Shown here piece by piece: positions 1 to 7,970 of a stretch of DNA of 44,995 nucleotides. Position 1 is the first letter of the stretch. The number at the start of each line of letters is the position of its first letter. The position numbers and the translations under genes were made by a program. Source of the DNA: Nesterenkonia ebinurensis (lineage in GTDB: Bacteria > Actinomycetota > Actinomycetes > Actinomycetales > Micrococcaceae); the NCBI RefSeq assembly GCF_008711175.1, contig NZ_VWNF01000008.1, forward strand, positions 1-44,995, given 5' to 3'. The notes under the pieces were generated by a model. It searched no databases and was not told the origin of the DNA. It saw nothing but the letters and a program-made list of their open reading frames with translations.

Positions 1-273
1 ATCCACACTGGTATAAGGAACCTCAGCAATGCTGATGGTGTTGTTCTCACTGGCCAGGATCGCCTCAGAGAGATCCTTACCCACCTTCTTATCATCAACA
101 TCAAAGGCAGCCACGAACTGAACATCAGAGACGTGATAATCACCGAACTGCACATGCATCAACCCCGGCACATCCTGATCAACAGGAGCATCCCTGTAGT
201 ACTCCACGCCCTGCACCAAAGACGCCGCGCAATTACCCACGCCCACCAGGGCCACACGAACCGGGTTAGTCAT
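1..273 (-). CDS. ino1: Inositol-3-phosphate synthase, N-terminal part (runs off the window)
   Basis: Reading leftward from an ATG at 273-271, 91 codons are open to the window edge. The product begins [18 protein letters not shown], a Rossmann dinucleotide-binding start (GVGNCA), followed by [12 protein letters not shown] and [16 protein letters not shown]. These are typical of the short actinobacterial form of this cytosolic enzyme, which converts glucose-6-phosphate to inositol-3-phosphate with NAD+. Inositol phosphate feeds phosphatidylinositol and mycothiol synthesis in actinobacteria (family knowledge). The start codon overlaps the TAA of the upstream DedA gene by 8 nt (ATGACTAA), so the two are probably translationally coupled. 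Only the N-terminal quarter or so is visible. Confidence 0.93.
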   Translation of the reverse strand, partial: MTNPVRVALVGVGNCAASLVQGVEYYRDAPVDQDVPGLMHVQFGDYHVSDVQFVAAFDVDDKKVGKDLSEAILASENNTISIAEVPYTSVD

Positions 274-940
274 TGATTTTCTCCTTTGTGAGTATGAGGT
301 TGCTTGAATGAAGTGCCGTGATAGGTTCTTGCACACGTTTTGTGCGCAGTGGTCGTCCACGGGTGCCGATGTAGGCCACAGCAGCTCCCGCCAAGCTGCC
401 GGCTGAGATGCCGATAACTGTGCTGAGCCAAGTCGGGAGATCTGTCACAAGAGCCGGCAGATACCCCAGCCCCAGCAGCCACCAGGTCCAGAGAAACCCT
501 CCCGTTACTGCCAGCCCAAGCAGTCGGCCCCAATCGAGGCGGATCATCCCCGCCGTGGCGAATGCCGCAGAGCGGCCAAACGGCATCGCAATGATCAACA
601 GCAGGCCGAACCATGTATGGGAGCCGCCAGCACGCACTGAGATCCGCAGGATCTTCCGATGCAGCTGACGCCCCCACCTCCAGCGGTAAAGCACCCGAAT
701 GAACTTGTACCGGAACAGGGCGTACAACCCAATGTCCCCGATCAGACAGCCGAGGAAGGTTGCGATGAATGCCCCGAAGAGAAGAAAGACACCCTCGGCG
801 GCCATAGCACCAGAAGTGATCACCATGAACTCTGCAGGCAGGGGAGGGATCAGTGCGGTCAGCGCGACAGCTACTCCTTGTAGCAGAAAGAACCAGAAGC
901 CCCACTCCGTGTGGAACTCCGGGAAATTGAAAGCCAACAC
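266..940 (-). CDS. DedA (VTT/SNARE-associated) family membrane protein
   Basis: A 224-residue polytopic membrane protein. It has the DedA pattern PPLPAE near residues 32-37, a [14 protein letters not shown] block, and the re-entrant-loop [13 protein letters not shown] with its conserved Arg. DedA proteins are linked to undecaprenyl-phosphate or phospholipid flipping and membrane homeostasis. The start is GTG at 940-938, supported by an AAGAGGAGA ribosome-binding site at 951-959 with a 10-nt gap. It overlaps ino1 by 8 nt, so it is the first gene of a dedA-ino1 unit. A clear paralogue (shared core [10 protein letters not shown]) lies at 34700-35290. The upstream region carries a TetR-type operator copy at 1016-1065, which may control this gene. 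Confidence 0.85.
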   Translation of the reverse strand: MLAFNFPEFHTEWGFWFFLLQGVAVALTALIPPLPAEFMVITSGAMAAEGVFLLFGAFIATFLGCLIGDIGLYALFRYKFIRVLYRWRWGRQLHRKILRISVRAGGSHTWFGLLLIIAMPFGRSAAFATAGMIRLDWGRLLGLAVTGGFLWTWWLLGLGYLPALVTDLPTWLSTVIGISAGSLAGAAVAYIGTRGRPLRTKRVQEPITALHSSNLILTKEKIND

Positions 941-1015
941 CTGATCAGATTCTCCTCTTGAGACGTGGAGTCCCGCGGCCTTGGCGCACGCCTTGGGACA
1001 GACTCAACCACCAAA

Positions 1016-1065
1016 CTGTGTAAGTTGTAAACAGAGTATGACACATACTGTGTATCATATGCACA
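1016..1065 (-). promoter_or_regulatory. Duplicated TetR operator/promoter upstream of dedA-ino1
   Basis: Read on the minus strand, these 50 bp match 7934-7983 (the promoter of the intact ABC exporter) at 45 positions. The 21-bp operator is identical: arms CACAGTATG and CATACTCTG around TGT, at 1032-1052 here. The start codon of the exporter gene is changed from ATG to ACA (1028-1026), so the copy no longer starts that protein and instead faces dedA. The TetR protein at 7130-7915 could bind both sites (inference). The rest of 941-1207 holds only a faint trace of the exporter's first codons next to the dedA ribosome-binding site. Confidence 0.7.
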
Positions 1066-1207
1066 TTTTGGGCTCGCGTGAGTCCACACAGAACGCGCTC
1101 ACATTTTTCCAGCACCTGCCACTTGGCGGGAAGGTCAATCTGCACCGGTTGAGGCCACCGTCAGACCGGCGCAGCCTTCTGCGCCCAGGCAGTAGTGACT
1201 GAGCAGC

Positions 1208-1704
1208 TCAGCGACGCAGTTGCCGGTATGTTGACACCGCCAGGGGAAGGAATATTGCGACGAGCAGTCCCGGCCACACAATTGCAAGGATCGATGCATG
1301 TTCAGCAAACCAGGTCTGCCCTCCCGCTATCGGAGTGACGAGGAGTTCCCGGACCGTGGTAGCGGTGGCCGAGAGCGGGTTGGCATCAGCGATAGTTCCC
1401 AGCCACCAAGGCATGGTCGCAGTATCGGTTAATACACTTGAGAAGAACAGGATCGGCCAGACCAACATGTTGATCGGCCCGAGCGGCTTAGGAGTGCGGG
1501 CCTTCAGCCCCACAAAGATTCCGGTCCACAGCATCGCTACCCGGAGCAAAAGCGGGAAACCAAGGCCGGCGAGAGCTCCGGAGACGGTGGCGGTCGCCAC
1601 CCAAAGGCCAGTCCTGCACCAATCGCCACCGTGAGCGAGACGAGGGAGCCTAGTAGGCCCGCGATGCAGCGCTGAGCAGGACTGCCTTCAACGACCAGGC
1701 GGGC
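1208..1704 (-). pseudogene. ABC-2 type permease remnant (DrrB-like)
   Basis: The last 130 codons are open from 1600 to 1208 and resemble the C-terminal half of a daunorubicin-resistance-type ABC-2 permease: hydrophobic segments, a PxxFFSSVLTDTATMPWWL stretch, an ANPLSATATTVRELL stretch and a final hydrophobic helix ending YRQLRR. Further permease-like sequence (LLGSLVSLTVAIGAGLAFGW) lies just upstream in another frame, so a frameshift falls near 1590-1600. The N-terminal half is missing, apparently removed by a deletion joining it to the ATPase remnant. It is a dead paralogue of the intact permease at 8875-9732. Confidence 0.75.
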
Positions 1705-2088
1705 TCACCCCAGCATGGAGACCCGGTCAGCAAGCTGACCTGCTCCCTGCAGACACTGCGTGGTCAGTAACACGGTGGTCCCCCGCGACCGCTGAGAGCT
1801 TCATCCACCGCCGCGTACTGACCAACTAACCCGATACGGGAACGCGCCCGTCCCGACTCGTGTTCAGCATCTGCACCGACGACCAGCACTCTGCCTACAT
1901 CGGGGGAAAGGAGCGTAGTCATGATCCGCACAGGGGTGGTCTTGCCGGCTCCGTTCAGTCCTAATAGCCCGTGCACACCCCCTCGGGCAACCTGGAGGTC
2001 CAGGTTTATCCATCACCAAGTGTCCCTTAGCTCCTCTATAGCTCTTCTGCACGCCCTCCAGCGAAATGGCGGCTTCAATGTCCCGCAT
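1705..2088 (-). pseudogene. ABC transporter ATPase remnant (DrrA-like)
   Basis: It starts at ATG 2088-2086 (MRDIEAAISLEGVQKSY) after a GGAGA ribosome-binding site. A frameshift occurs before the Walker A motif (GLNGAGKTT), and the text continues through QYAAVDEALSG, which also occurs in the intact ATPase at 7971-8882. An internal deletion then joins directly to GTTVLLTTQCLQGAGQLADRVSMLG, removing the signature motif and Walker B. The gene therefore cannot encode an active ATPase. It lies divergent from the TetR pseudogene at 2282-2991, the same architecture as the intact cassette. Confidence 0.8.
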
Positions 2089-2121
2089 TCTCCAACCTTT
2101 CTGACGCCGTTTCTTACGGTG

Positions 2122-2142
2122 TACGGTGACAGAGTCACGGTA
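2122..2142. promoter_or_regulatory. Probable TetR operator of the decayed cassette
   Basis: Palindrome with 9-bp arms TACGGTGAC and GTCACGGTA around AGA, one mismatch between arms. It sits between the divergent ATPase remnant (start 2088) and TetR remnant (from about 2282). The 9-3-9 geometry with one mismatch is the same as in the operator of the intact cassette at 7947-7967, but the sequence differs. This suggests a related repressor of different specificity. The rest of 2089-2281 shows nothing else recognisable apart from a possible out-of-frame N-terminus of the TetR remnant near 2240-2290. Confidence 0.55.
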
Positions 2143-2281
2143 ACCTGATCCGGTTCGCACATGAACAGGTCCACCCGGCTGGCTAGCCCCTGAATGCAGG
2201 CAACATAGGCACCAAGAAGACCGCCCCGCAGATATTGGACAGCCTGTATCCGCTCTGGGGTCACCACCCCGAACCTGGTAA

Positions 2282-2991
2282 AACCGGATCGGCGTGAGAC
2301 GAATCGTTGAAACGGGAATCGAGCTGGCTGACAACCGCGAACTAGAAGCCGCTTCCATACGAAAGTCGTCCAGCACTTCGGTGTAAGCCCCATGGCGCTC
2401 TACAGCCACGTACCCAGCAGAGACGAACTGTTAGCACTGATGGTCGACTCTGTCTACGCTGACCTGTACACCGATACCGACGCAATCAGAACCATCAGCT
2501 CCTGGCGAGCCGGTCTGCAGTACGTGGCCGAACGTAACTGGAAGCTCGTCAACCAGCACCTTTGATTACTTGACGTCCACGATGTGCGCAGCCTGCTGGG
2601 ACCCAATACCAGCCGAAAATACGAAACAGAGCTAAAGACGCTCGACGGTATCGGCCTGTCCGACCTAGATATGGAAGCCGGCTTGACCACGTTGCTGAAT
2701 GTCGTGTGGGGCGCGGCGAGAGACCAGCGCAGCGGCTCCAACTCACGGGAGAACTCTGGCCCTACCTTTTCAGAGTGGTAGAACATCATCGCCCCAGCCC
2801 TCGACCATCTCATGCAGGAAGACGACTACCCAGTCTCAGGACGAGTCGGACCAACTGTCAGCGAGACCTTCAACGCCACCCGGAACTCGCAAAGTACTTT
2901 CTATGCCGTGGTCAACCTTGTGCTGGACGGCATAGAAGCAATAATCAGTACCCCAGAGAGATCATCGGCTGCTCCGCCTGCGACTGTGTGA
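2282..2991 (+). pseudogene. TetR-family regulator remnant
   Basis: Homology is spread over several frames. First comes RRIVETGIELADNRELEAAS, then after a frameshift GVSPMALYSHVPSRDELLAL (the recognition helix region typical of TetR proteins). After a TGA at the end of the VNQHL stretch follow LDVHDVRSLLGPNTSRKYE and LDMEAGLTTLLNVVWGAARD. A last segment, IIAPALDHLMQEDDYPV to VVNLVLDGIEAI, lies beyond another frameshift and a TAG. At least three disruptions are visible, so it is dead. It is divergent from the ABC remnant at 1208-2088, showing that a whole TetR-ABC cassette decayed in place. Confidence 0.8.
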
Positions 2992-3167
2992 GGCCTTCTT
3001 TCGCGTCAACGCCATCGCAATCCATGCCTCTTGCTCGGTGGTGACGGACCTTGCCCTCAGTCCTACGTGCGACGACAGCATCCAGGTGAAACCGCGCTGG
3101 CGGTGTCGTGCTCACAACGTCGAAGGCGAGGAATACGATCCTCGCCATGCTCAATTTATACCGCACG
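2992..3167. other. Stretch without a recognisable gene; one hairpin
   Basis: No open frame here looks like a known protein on either strand. The only structure seen is a hairpin at 3125-3146 (GGCGAGG and CCTCGCC arms, 8-nt loop) with no T-run after it. It separates the dead TetR gene from the palindrome at 3169-3189. Confidence 0.4.
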
Positions 3168-3168
3168 A

Positions 3169-3189
3169 GGGGCCTTGCCGCAAGGCCCC
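3169..3189 (+). promoter_or_regulatory. Probable rifamycin-associated element (RAE)
   Basis: A perfect 21-bp palindrome with arms GGGGCCTTG and CAAGGCCCC around CCG. From memory it closely matches the RAE consensus described in actinobacteria upstream of rifamycin-inactivating enzymes and of helR, where it confers induction by rifampicin. It lies about 150 nt before an MFS exporter followed by a HelR-type gene, exactly the expected context. It is not followed by a T-run, so a terminator is less likely. I cannot place a -10 box with confidence in 3190-3340. Confidence 0.7.
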
Positions 3190-3340
3190 TACCTTAGGGC
3201 AAAATCTAGGACTCGAACGCATTCTCAGGTGAAAGAGGGGCTCACCAAACCTGCCACGATCCCCCACCACTGGAGATCCCTCCCCCGTTGCAAAGCGGAT
3301 ACCTACGCCTGCCCGATACTCATGTTTGGAGACAACAACC

Positions 3341-4846
3341 GTGCCTCGCACCGCAGCCACGCCTGTGACGATCGCGCTCACTGTGATCGCAGGGACGCTC
3401 ATGATCGGCATAGACATGACGATCATGAACATTGCAATTCCCCAGCTCTCGCAGGAGACCGGTGCTTCTCTGCCTGTCATCCAGTGGACAGTGACTGGGT
3501 ATACCTTGGCTCTGGCCGGGGCAGTACCGGCCACTGCGTGGGTCATCAGCAGATTCAGTGCAAGGCGGGTCTTCCTAACCACACTGGGGATCTTTACCGC
3601 CGGGTCAGCGCTGGTGGCGTTCTCGTGGAATGTCGAATCGCTTATCGCCTTCCGGGTACTCCAAGGGCTCGGGGGCGGCTTCGTCCTACCTGCGGCTATG
3701 ACCATCGCGCTCAGTTCCACTCCTCAGGCTGATCGCGGTCGTGTAATGGCGATCCTTGGCCTCCCAGTCCTGGTCGGTCCTGTGCTGGGGCCCGTCTTAG
3801 GTGGGGTCCTCATCGATACGCTCTCCTGGCGCTGGATGTTCCTGCTCAACGTGCCGGTCGGGGTGCTTGGACTCGCCTTGGCTCTGCGCAACCTGCCGCG
3901 GCTCCCCTCCGGGCCCGTCCCCCTGCTGGACGTTCGCGGCCTTCTGCTGCTGCCGCCCGCTATGGCTCTACTCGTGCTCGGCACATCATTTGCTGAGGAC
4001 AACCACATGATATGGATGGTGCTGACGCTCAGCACCGGCTTGGTGCTCACCGCAGTGTTCTTCCGGCACGCTCAGCGGTCAGCAATGCCTCTACTTGATG
4101 TTCGTCTTCTGCGGCGTCGTCTCACAGGAGCCGGCACTATCATCCTGTTCCTGTTCTCCAGCGGATACACCGCGTCGATGGTTCTCCTCCCGATTTATTG
4201 GCAAGTGGTGCGCGGGGAAAGCGCTACCGCGACAGGACTGTTCCTCGCCCCCGCAGGACTCGCAGCCGGGATCGCAATCCAAATCTCCGGGCGTCTCATC
4301 GACCGACTTCCACCAATCCGCGTGATCGGCACGGGCCTAGTCATCGCCACGCTTGCGACAGCAGTCCTGATGCTCCTCCTGGACACAGAGACCCCGGCCT
4401 GGCAGCTGGTGGTGCTCTGGACGGTGATCGCAGTCGGCGCGGGATTCACCATCATGCCGACCACTACCATCGCTACCCGTTCTCTCGAGGGGCAAGAAAT
4501 TCCGTCAGGTTCGACGATTGTGAGCCTGATCAGCCAGGTCTCCGGAGCCATATGCGTTGCCGGTGTCTCTGTGCTGCTGGCTGCTCAGCTAGTGCTCCGG
4601 CTCCCCGCAGCGGCGGACGGCGGCGTGGGCTCGCTATATGCGCTACCTCCGAGGGAGCTCACCGAGCTCGCACCAGAAATTGCCGGAGCTCTCCAGATAG
4701 CTCTCTGCTTGCCGGTGATTCTGACAGCAGCAGCGACGGTGGTCGCGCTCATCACTCTTCGAAACGTACCGGCACCCCAGGCAACTCAATTGCCCGGTGA
4801 CACCGACTCGCAACTTTCCACAGACCAAGACACTGCCACCCACTAA
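3341..4846 (+). CDS. MFS drug exporter, DHA2 (EmrB/QacA) type
   Basis: A 501-residue membrane protein with about 14 hydrophobic segments. An early acidic residue in helix 1 (IGIDMTIMNIAIPQL) and the antiporter motif C region (GLPVLVGPVLGPVLGGVLID, then WRWMFLLNVPVG) are diagnostic of proton-driven drug exporters of the DHA2 group. I chose GTG 3341 (MPRTAATPV) because GGAG at 3328-3331 lies 9 nt upstream; a TTG at 3326 is in frame but lacks a ribosome-binding site. It is followed 30 nt later by helR and preceded by the RAE-like palindrome, so the substrate is probably a rifamycin or similar compound (inference). It has no link to the divergent TetR modules that would suggest another regulator. 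Confidence 0.88.
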   Translation: MPRTAATPVTIALTVIAGTLMIGIDMTIMNIAIPQLSQETGASLPVIQWTVTGYTLALAGAVPATAWVISRFSARRVFLTTLGIFTAGSALVAFSWNVESLIAFRVLQGLGGGFVLPAAMTIALSSTPQADRGRVMAILGLPVLVGPVLGPVLGGVLIDTLSWRWMFLLNVPVGVLGLALALRNLPRLPSGPVPLLDVRGLLLLPPAMALLVLGTSFAEDNHMIWMVLTLSTGLVLTAVFFRHAQRSAMPLLDVRLLRRRLTGAGTIILFLFSSGYTASMVLLPIYWQVVRGESATATGLFLAPAGLAAGIAIQISGRLIDRLPPIRVIGTGLVIATLATAVLMLLLDTETPAWQLVVLWTVIAVGAGFTIMPTTTIATRSLEGQEIPSGSTIVSLISQVSGAICVAGVSVLLAAQLVLRLPAAADGGVGSLYALPPRELTELAPEIAGALQIALCLPVILTAAATVVALITLRNVPAPQATQLPGDTDSQLSTDQDTATH

Positions 4847-4876
4847 CACAGACCCACGATCGAAAACGGAGCAGCC

Positions 4877-7042
4877 ATGACATCTTCTGCCACCAGCGCT
4901 TTCAACCTCCCCGACAAGCTTGCTGCGAAAGACGACCCTCTGCTGATCGGGCACGACGATCAGCACCTTTCAAGCATCGCAGACAGCCTGGAGCACAAGA
5001 TTGCTGAGCTCAAAGACCGCCTCAACGCATTACGTCGTGAGCCCGGGGGAAGAGGCCAGGCTGGGGTTCAACGCGACACCGAGATCCACCAGGTTGCGCG
5101 GCAGCTGAACCTGCTGCAGCGCTTCGGCATGGACCTGTGCCTAGGCCGGATTGTTCGAGCTGACTATTCAGAACCGATCTACATCGGTCGAACCGGCCTC
5201 ACCGCCGTGGGCGGGCGCCGGCTGCTGGTGGATTGGCGCACCCCTGCGGCTGAACCGTTCTTCGCCGCGACGCACGCGACTCCGATGGGCCTAATCAGCC
5301 GTCGTCGATACCGCTGGGCCCATGGACGGGTCGTGGATTACTGGGACGAAGCGTTCACCCCGGGGGAACTCGACGAGGGACACGCAGCCCTCGATGATCA
5401 GTCAGCATTCATCGCTAGCCTAGGGGCCAGTCGCTCACCACGGATGCAGGACGTACTGGCAACTATCCAGGCCGACCAGGACGCCATCATCCGGGCTGAC
5501 TCTCGAGGTGCTCTCGTCGTGGACGGAGGGCCGGGCACCGGGAAAACCGTGGTGGCTTTGCACCGGGCCGCTCGCCTCCTCTACTCGGATCCACGCCTCA
5601 CTGGCCGCACGAGCGGTGTGCTCTTCATTGGCCCTTCCCAGGCCTATCGAGCGTATGTGGATGATGTCCTACCCAGTCTCGGCGAAGACAACGTCCAGAT
5701 CTGCACCATCCCCGACCTGCTTCCCGAGGGAGAGTCCGCCGGCGAAGAGTCTGATGTGCAGGTGGCTCAGCTCAAATCCTCAACGCAACTCACGAAAGCC
5801 ATAGAGACAGCTGTGACGTTCTACGAACAACCGCCCGCCGAAGAGGTGAGCGTCGAGACACCGTGGGCAGATCTCTGGATCGGTCGGCAGGAATGGCAGG
5901 AGGCCTTCAACGCAGTCGACCCCGGCACTCCACACAATGAAGCGCGCGCCCAGGTGTGGGATGCTCTCCTGGAGATCCTGGCCAACCAAGTCGATGACCA
6001 TGATGAGGTCCCTGTCCACCAACTGCACCGATACGCAGCACAGGCTGAGGAGCTGACCCAGACCTTCACCAAGGCATGGCCCCTATTGGATCCATCAAGC
6101 CTAGTCGCCGATCTGTGGTCGTCCCCAACCCACCTGAGCATGTGTGCTCCGTGGCTATCCCCTGAAGAAGTTAACCTGCTCCAGCGTGCGGAACCGCTGG
6201 CTTGGACTCAGTCTGACCTGCCTCTGCTGGACGCAGCACGCCAGCGGGTCGGCGACCCTGAGCAGGTACGGCAAGAACGTCGGCGCAAGGCGGCTCTGCA
6301 GGCGGAGCGGGAGCAGATGTCCCTTGTAATCGATGACCTGATCTCTGCAGATCATGATGGCAACGACGGAGAAGGTCTCGTGACGATGCTCCGCCAAAAT
6401 GACCTGCAGGATCCACTTATCGATCAGGGCACCCTGCCCCGCGTGGCCCCGGACCTCCTATCTGGCCCGTTCGGACACATCATTGTTGACGAGGCACAGG
6501 AGTTCACTGATGCACAGTGGCAGATGATCCTGCGGCGATGCCCCTCCCGCAGCCTCACCATCGTCGGCGACCGGGCCCAAGCCAGGCACGGGTTCACCGA
6601 GACCTGGACAGAGCGGCTCGAACGAATCGGAGTCAGCCCCGTGTCCTTGACCTCTCTGAACATCAACTACCGCACTCCCAAGGAGGTCATGGCTGAGGCA
6701 GCACCTGTGATCCGTGCCGCTCTGCCGGACGCCAATGCCCCCGAATCCATCCGCAGCAGCGGCATCCCCGTGACCCACGGAACGTTAAGCGACCTCGATT
6801 CAATGCTTGACGATTGGCTCCGCGCACACCAGGATGGCACCGCCTGCGTCATCGGCGACCCCACGTTCACTGCAACCCCGAGGGTACGATCCATGACACC
6901 GGAGAACGTCAAGGGCCTGGAGTTCGACTTCGTCATCCTGGTGAATCCAGTGAGCTTCGGCACGGGCATTCAAGGGGCCGTCGACCGTTACGTGGCGATG
7001 ACCCGGGCGACCCAACAGCTTGTCATCCTTAGCAATAGGTGA
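4877..7042 (+). CDS. helR: HelR/HelD-type RNA polymerase-recycling ATPase
   Basis: A 721-residue superfamily 1 helicase-like protein. It has a charged coiled-coil N-terminus (about 30-55), a LLVDWRTPAAEPFF block (about 116-129), Walker A GGPGTGKT at 217-224, a long insertion, Walker B VDEAQEFT at 537-544 and a GDRAQ motif near 564. The C-terminal domain carries VKGLEFDFVI. HelD proteins bind RNA polymerase and remove it from DNA. The HelR branch in Streptomyces and mycobacteria also dislodges rifamycins and gives resistance (family knowledge). ATG 4877 follows GGAG by 5 nt. The gene follows the MFS exporter by 30 nt and shares its RAE-like upstream element. This makes HelR more likely than housekeeping HelD. 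Confidence 0.85.
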   Translation: MTSSATSAFNLPDKLAAKDDPLLIGHDDQHLSSIADSLEHKIAELKDRLNALRREPGGRGQAGVQRDTEIHQVARQLNLLQRFGMDLCLGRIVRADYSEPIYIGRTGLTAVGGRRLLVDWRTPAAEPFFAATHATPMGLISRRRYRWAHGRVVDYWDEAFTPGELDEGHAALDDQSAFIASLGASRSPRMQDVLATIQADQDAIIRADSRGALVVDGGPGTGKTVVALHRAARLLYSDPRLTGRTSGVLFIGPSQAYRAYVDDVLPSLGEDNVQICTIPDLLPEGESAGEESDVQVAQLKSSTQLTKAIETAVTFYEQPPAEEVSVETPWADLWIGRQEWQEAFNAVDPGTPHNEARAQVWDALLEILANQVDDHDEVPVHQLHRYAAQAEELTQTFTKAWPLLDPSSLVADLWSSPTHLSMCAPWLSPEEVNLLQRAEPLAWTQSDLPLLDAARQRVGDPEQVRQERRRKAALQAEREQMSLVIDDLISADHDGNDGEGLVTMLRQNDLQDPLIDQGTLPRVAPDLLSGPFGHIIVDEAQEFTDAQWQMILRRCPSRSLTIVGDRAQARHGFTETWTERLERIGVSPVSLTSLNINYRTPKEVMAEAAPVIRAALPDANAPESIRSSGIPVTHGTLSDLDSMLDDWLRAHQDGTACVIGDPTFTATPRVRSMTPENVKGLEFDFVILVNPVSFGTGIQGAVDRYVAMTRATQQLVILSNR

Positions 7043-7129
7043 TGCTCCGTTGATGAGGTAGTAGTCGCCTACGCCCCGGGAATGCAGCAGCTCATGACTC
7101 CTTGACGACTCAGGATGCGACTTACCCCG

Positions 7130-7915
7130 CTACTCGGTGTCGACAGGGTTCTGCCTTCTCTGCTGCTCCATTGCTTCCAAACCGGCGATGAGCAGGTCAA
7201 GACCAAGATCATATTCAGGGTCGATACCGTGGTCAGATTCGATCACGGGGGTGTCATCGGCTATGTAATTACCGGACTCCATCACTGGTACCAAGTGGGG
7301 GAACCGCTCTGGGGTGATGACTTCGGATAGCGCTTTGACGCCCTCAGCAGGAACAGCGACGACTCCTTGATCGGCCAGGTTCTGCTCAAGCTCAACAGAT
7401 CCCGCCACATGCTGGGAGATCACCAGAATCACACCGATCTTCTCATCGTTAGTCAGCGGCAAGTCTCTCAAGGCAGCTAGTCCATGGTTTGCACCCCGAA
7501 CACTGTTGGGCATCAGAACGGAGACGGGTCCGCGCGGGATGTCCAATGCCCAAGAGTGGGAACGGTACGCCACACGAATCACTCCCGCCCAAACCCTTAG
7601 CGCCTCACGCCAGTCAGCTGGAAGCTTCAGCTTCTCCGGGATAGCAAGGGCAGCATCCTGCATCAGCCAGAGCAACTCCTCCTTGCTGGAGACATACCGA
7701 TAGAGCGACATCGTTGTAAAGCCCAGAGATTTAGCAACTGCCTGCATGGTGACTGCAGCCAGCCCCTCGGCATCGGCAATCTCAATAGCGGCTCCAACAA
7801 TTCGCTCATGACTCAGCCCACGACTCGGTCCACGCTGAGGCACCTCCTCCATCCCCCAGGCAATGGCGACTGCTCGAGGCAGCCCGGTATCAGTGGTCTC
7901 GACCATGTCTCCCAT
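7130..7915 (-). CDS. TetR-family transcriptional repressor of the adjacent ABC exporter
   Basis: 261 residues. The N-terminal helix-turn-helix is clear: HERIVGAAIEIADAEGLAAV, then VAKSLGFTTMSLYRYVSSKEEL (about residues 40-90). The long C-terminal ligand domain is of the type often seen beside DrrAB-like exporters in actinobacteria. It is divergent from the ABC genes starting at 7971 and shares with them the 21-bp operator at 7947-7967. A CATAAT -10 box (7927-7922) lies 6 nt before ATG 7915, so its mRNA is probably leaderless and the operator lies just upstream. It may also bind the copy of the operator at 1032-1052. The 87 bp between its end and helR hold nothing clear. Confidence 0.87.
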   Translation of the reverse strand: MGDMVETTDTGLPRAVAIAWGMEEVPQRGPSRGLSHERIVGAAIEIADAEGLAAVTMQAVAKSLGFTTMSLYRYVSSKEELLWLMQDAALAIPEKLKLPADWREALRVWAGVIRVAYRSHSWALDIPRGPVSVLMPNSVRGANHGLAALRDLPLTNDEKIGVILVISQHVAGSVELEQNLADQGVVAVPAEGVKALSEVITPERFPHLVPVMESGNYIADDTPVIESDHGIDPEYDLGLDLLIAGLEAMEQQRRQNPVDTE

Positions 7916-7970
7916 TCTTTCATTATGCCTCGATGTGCATGTAATACACAGTATGTGTCATACTCTGTTT
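7916..7970. promoter_or_regulatory. Divergent promoter region with TetR operator (7947-7967)
   Basis: The operator has arms CACAGTATG and CATACTCTG around TGT, with one mismatch between arms. Leftward, CATAAT (7927-7922) is a -10 for the TetR gene. Rightward, CATACT (7959-7964) within the operator lies 6 nt before ATG 7971 and no ribosome-binding site is visible, so the ABC mRNA is probably leaderless and repressed by occlusion of its -10. Confidence 0.65.

Noticed and set aside
3168-3190. The GGGGCCTTG palindrome as a Rho-independent terminator
   Set aside because: No T-run follows on the plus strand, the gene before it is dead, and the sequence and position fit an RAE control site better.
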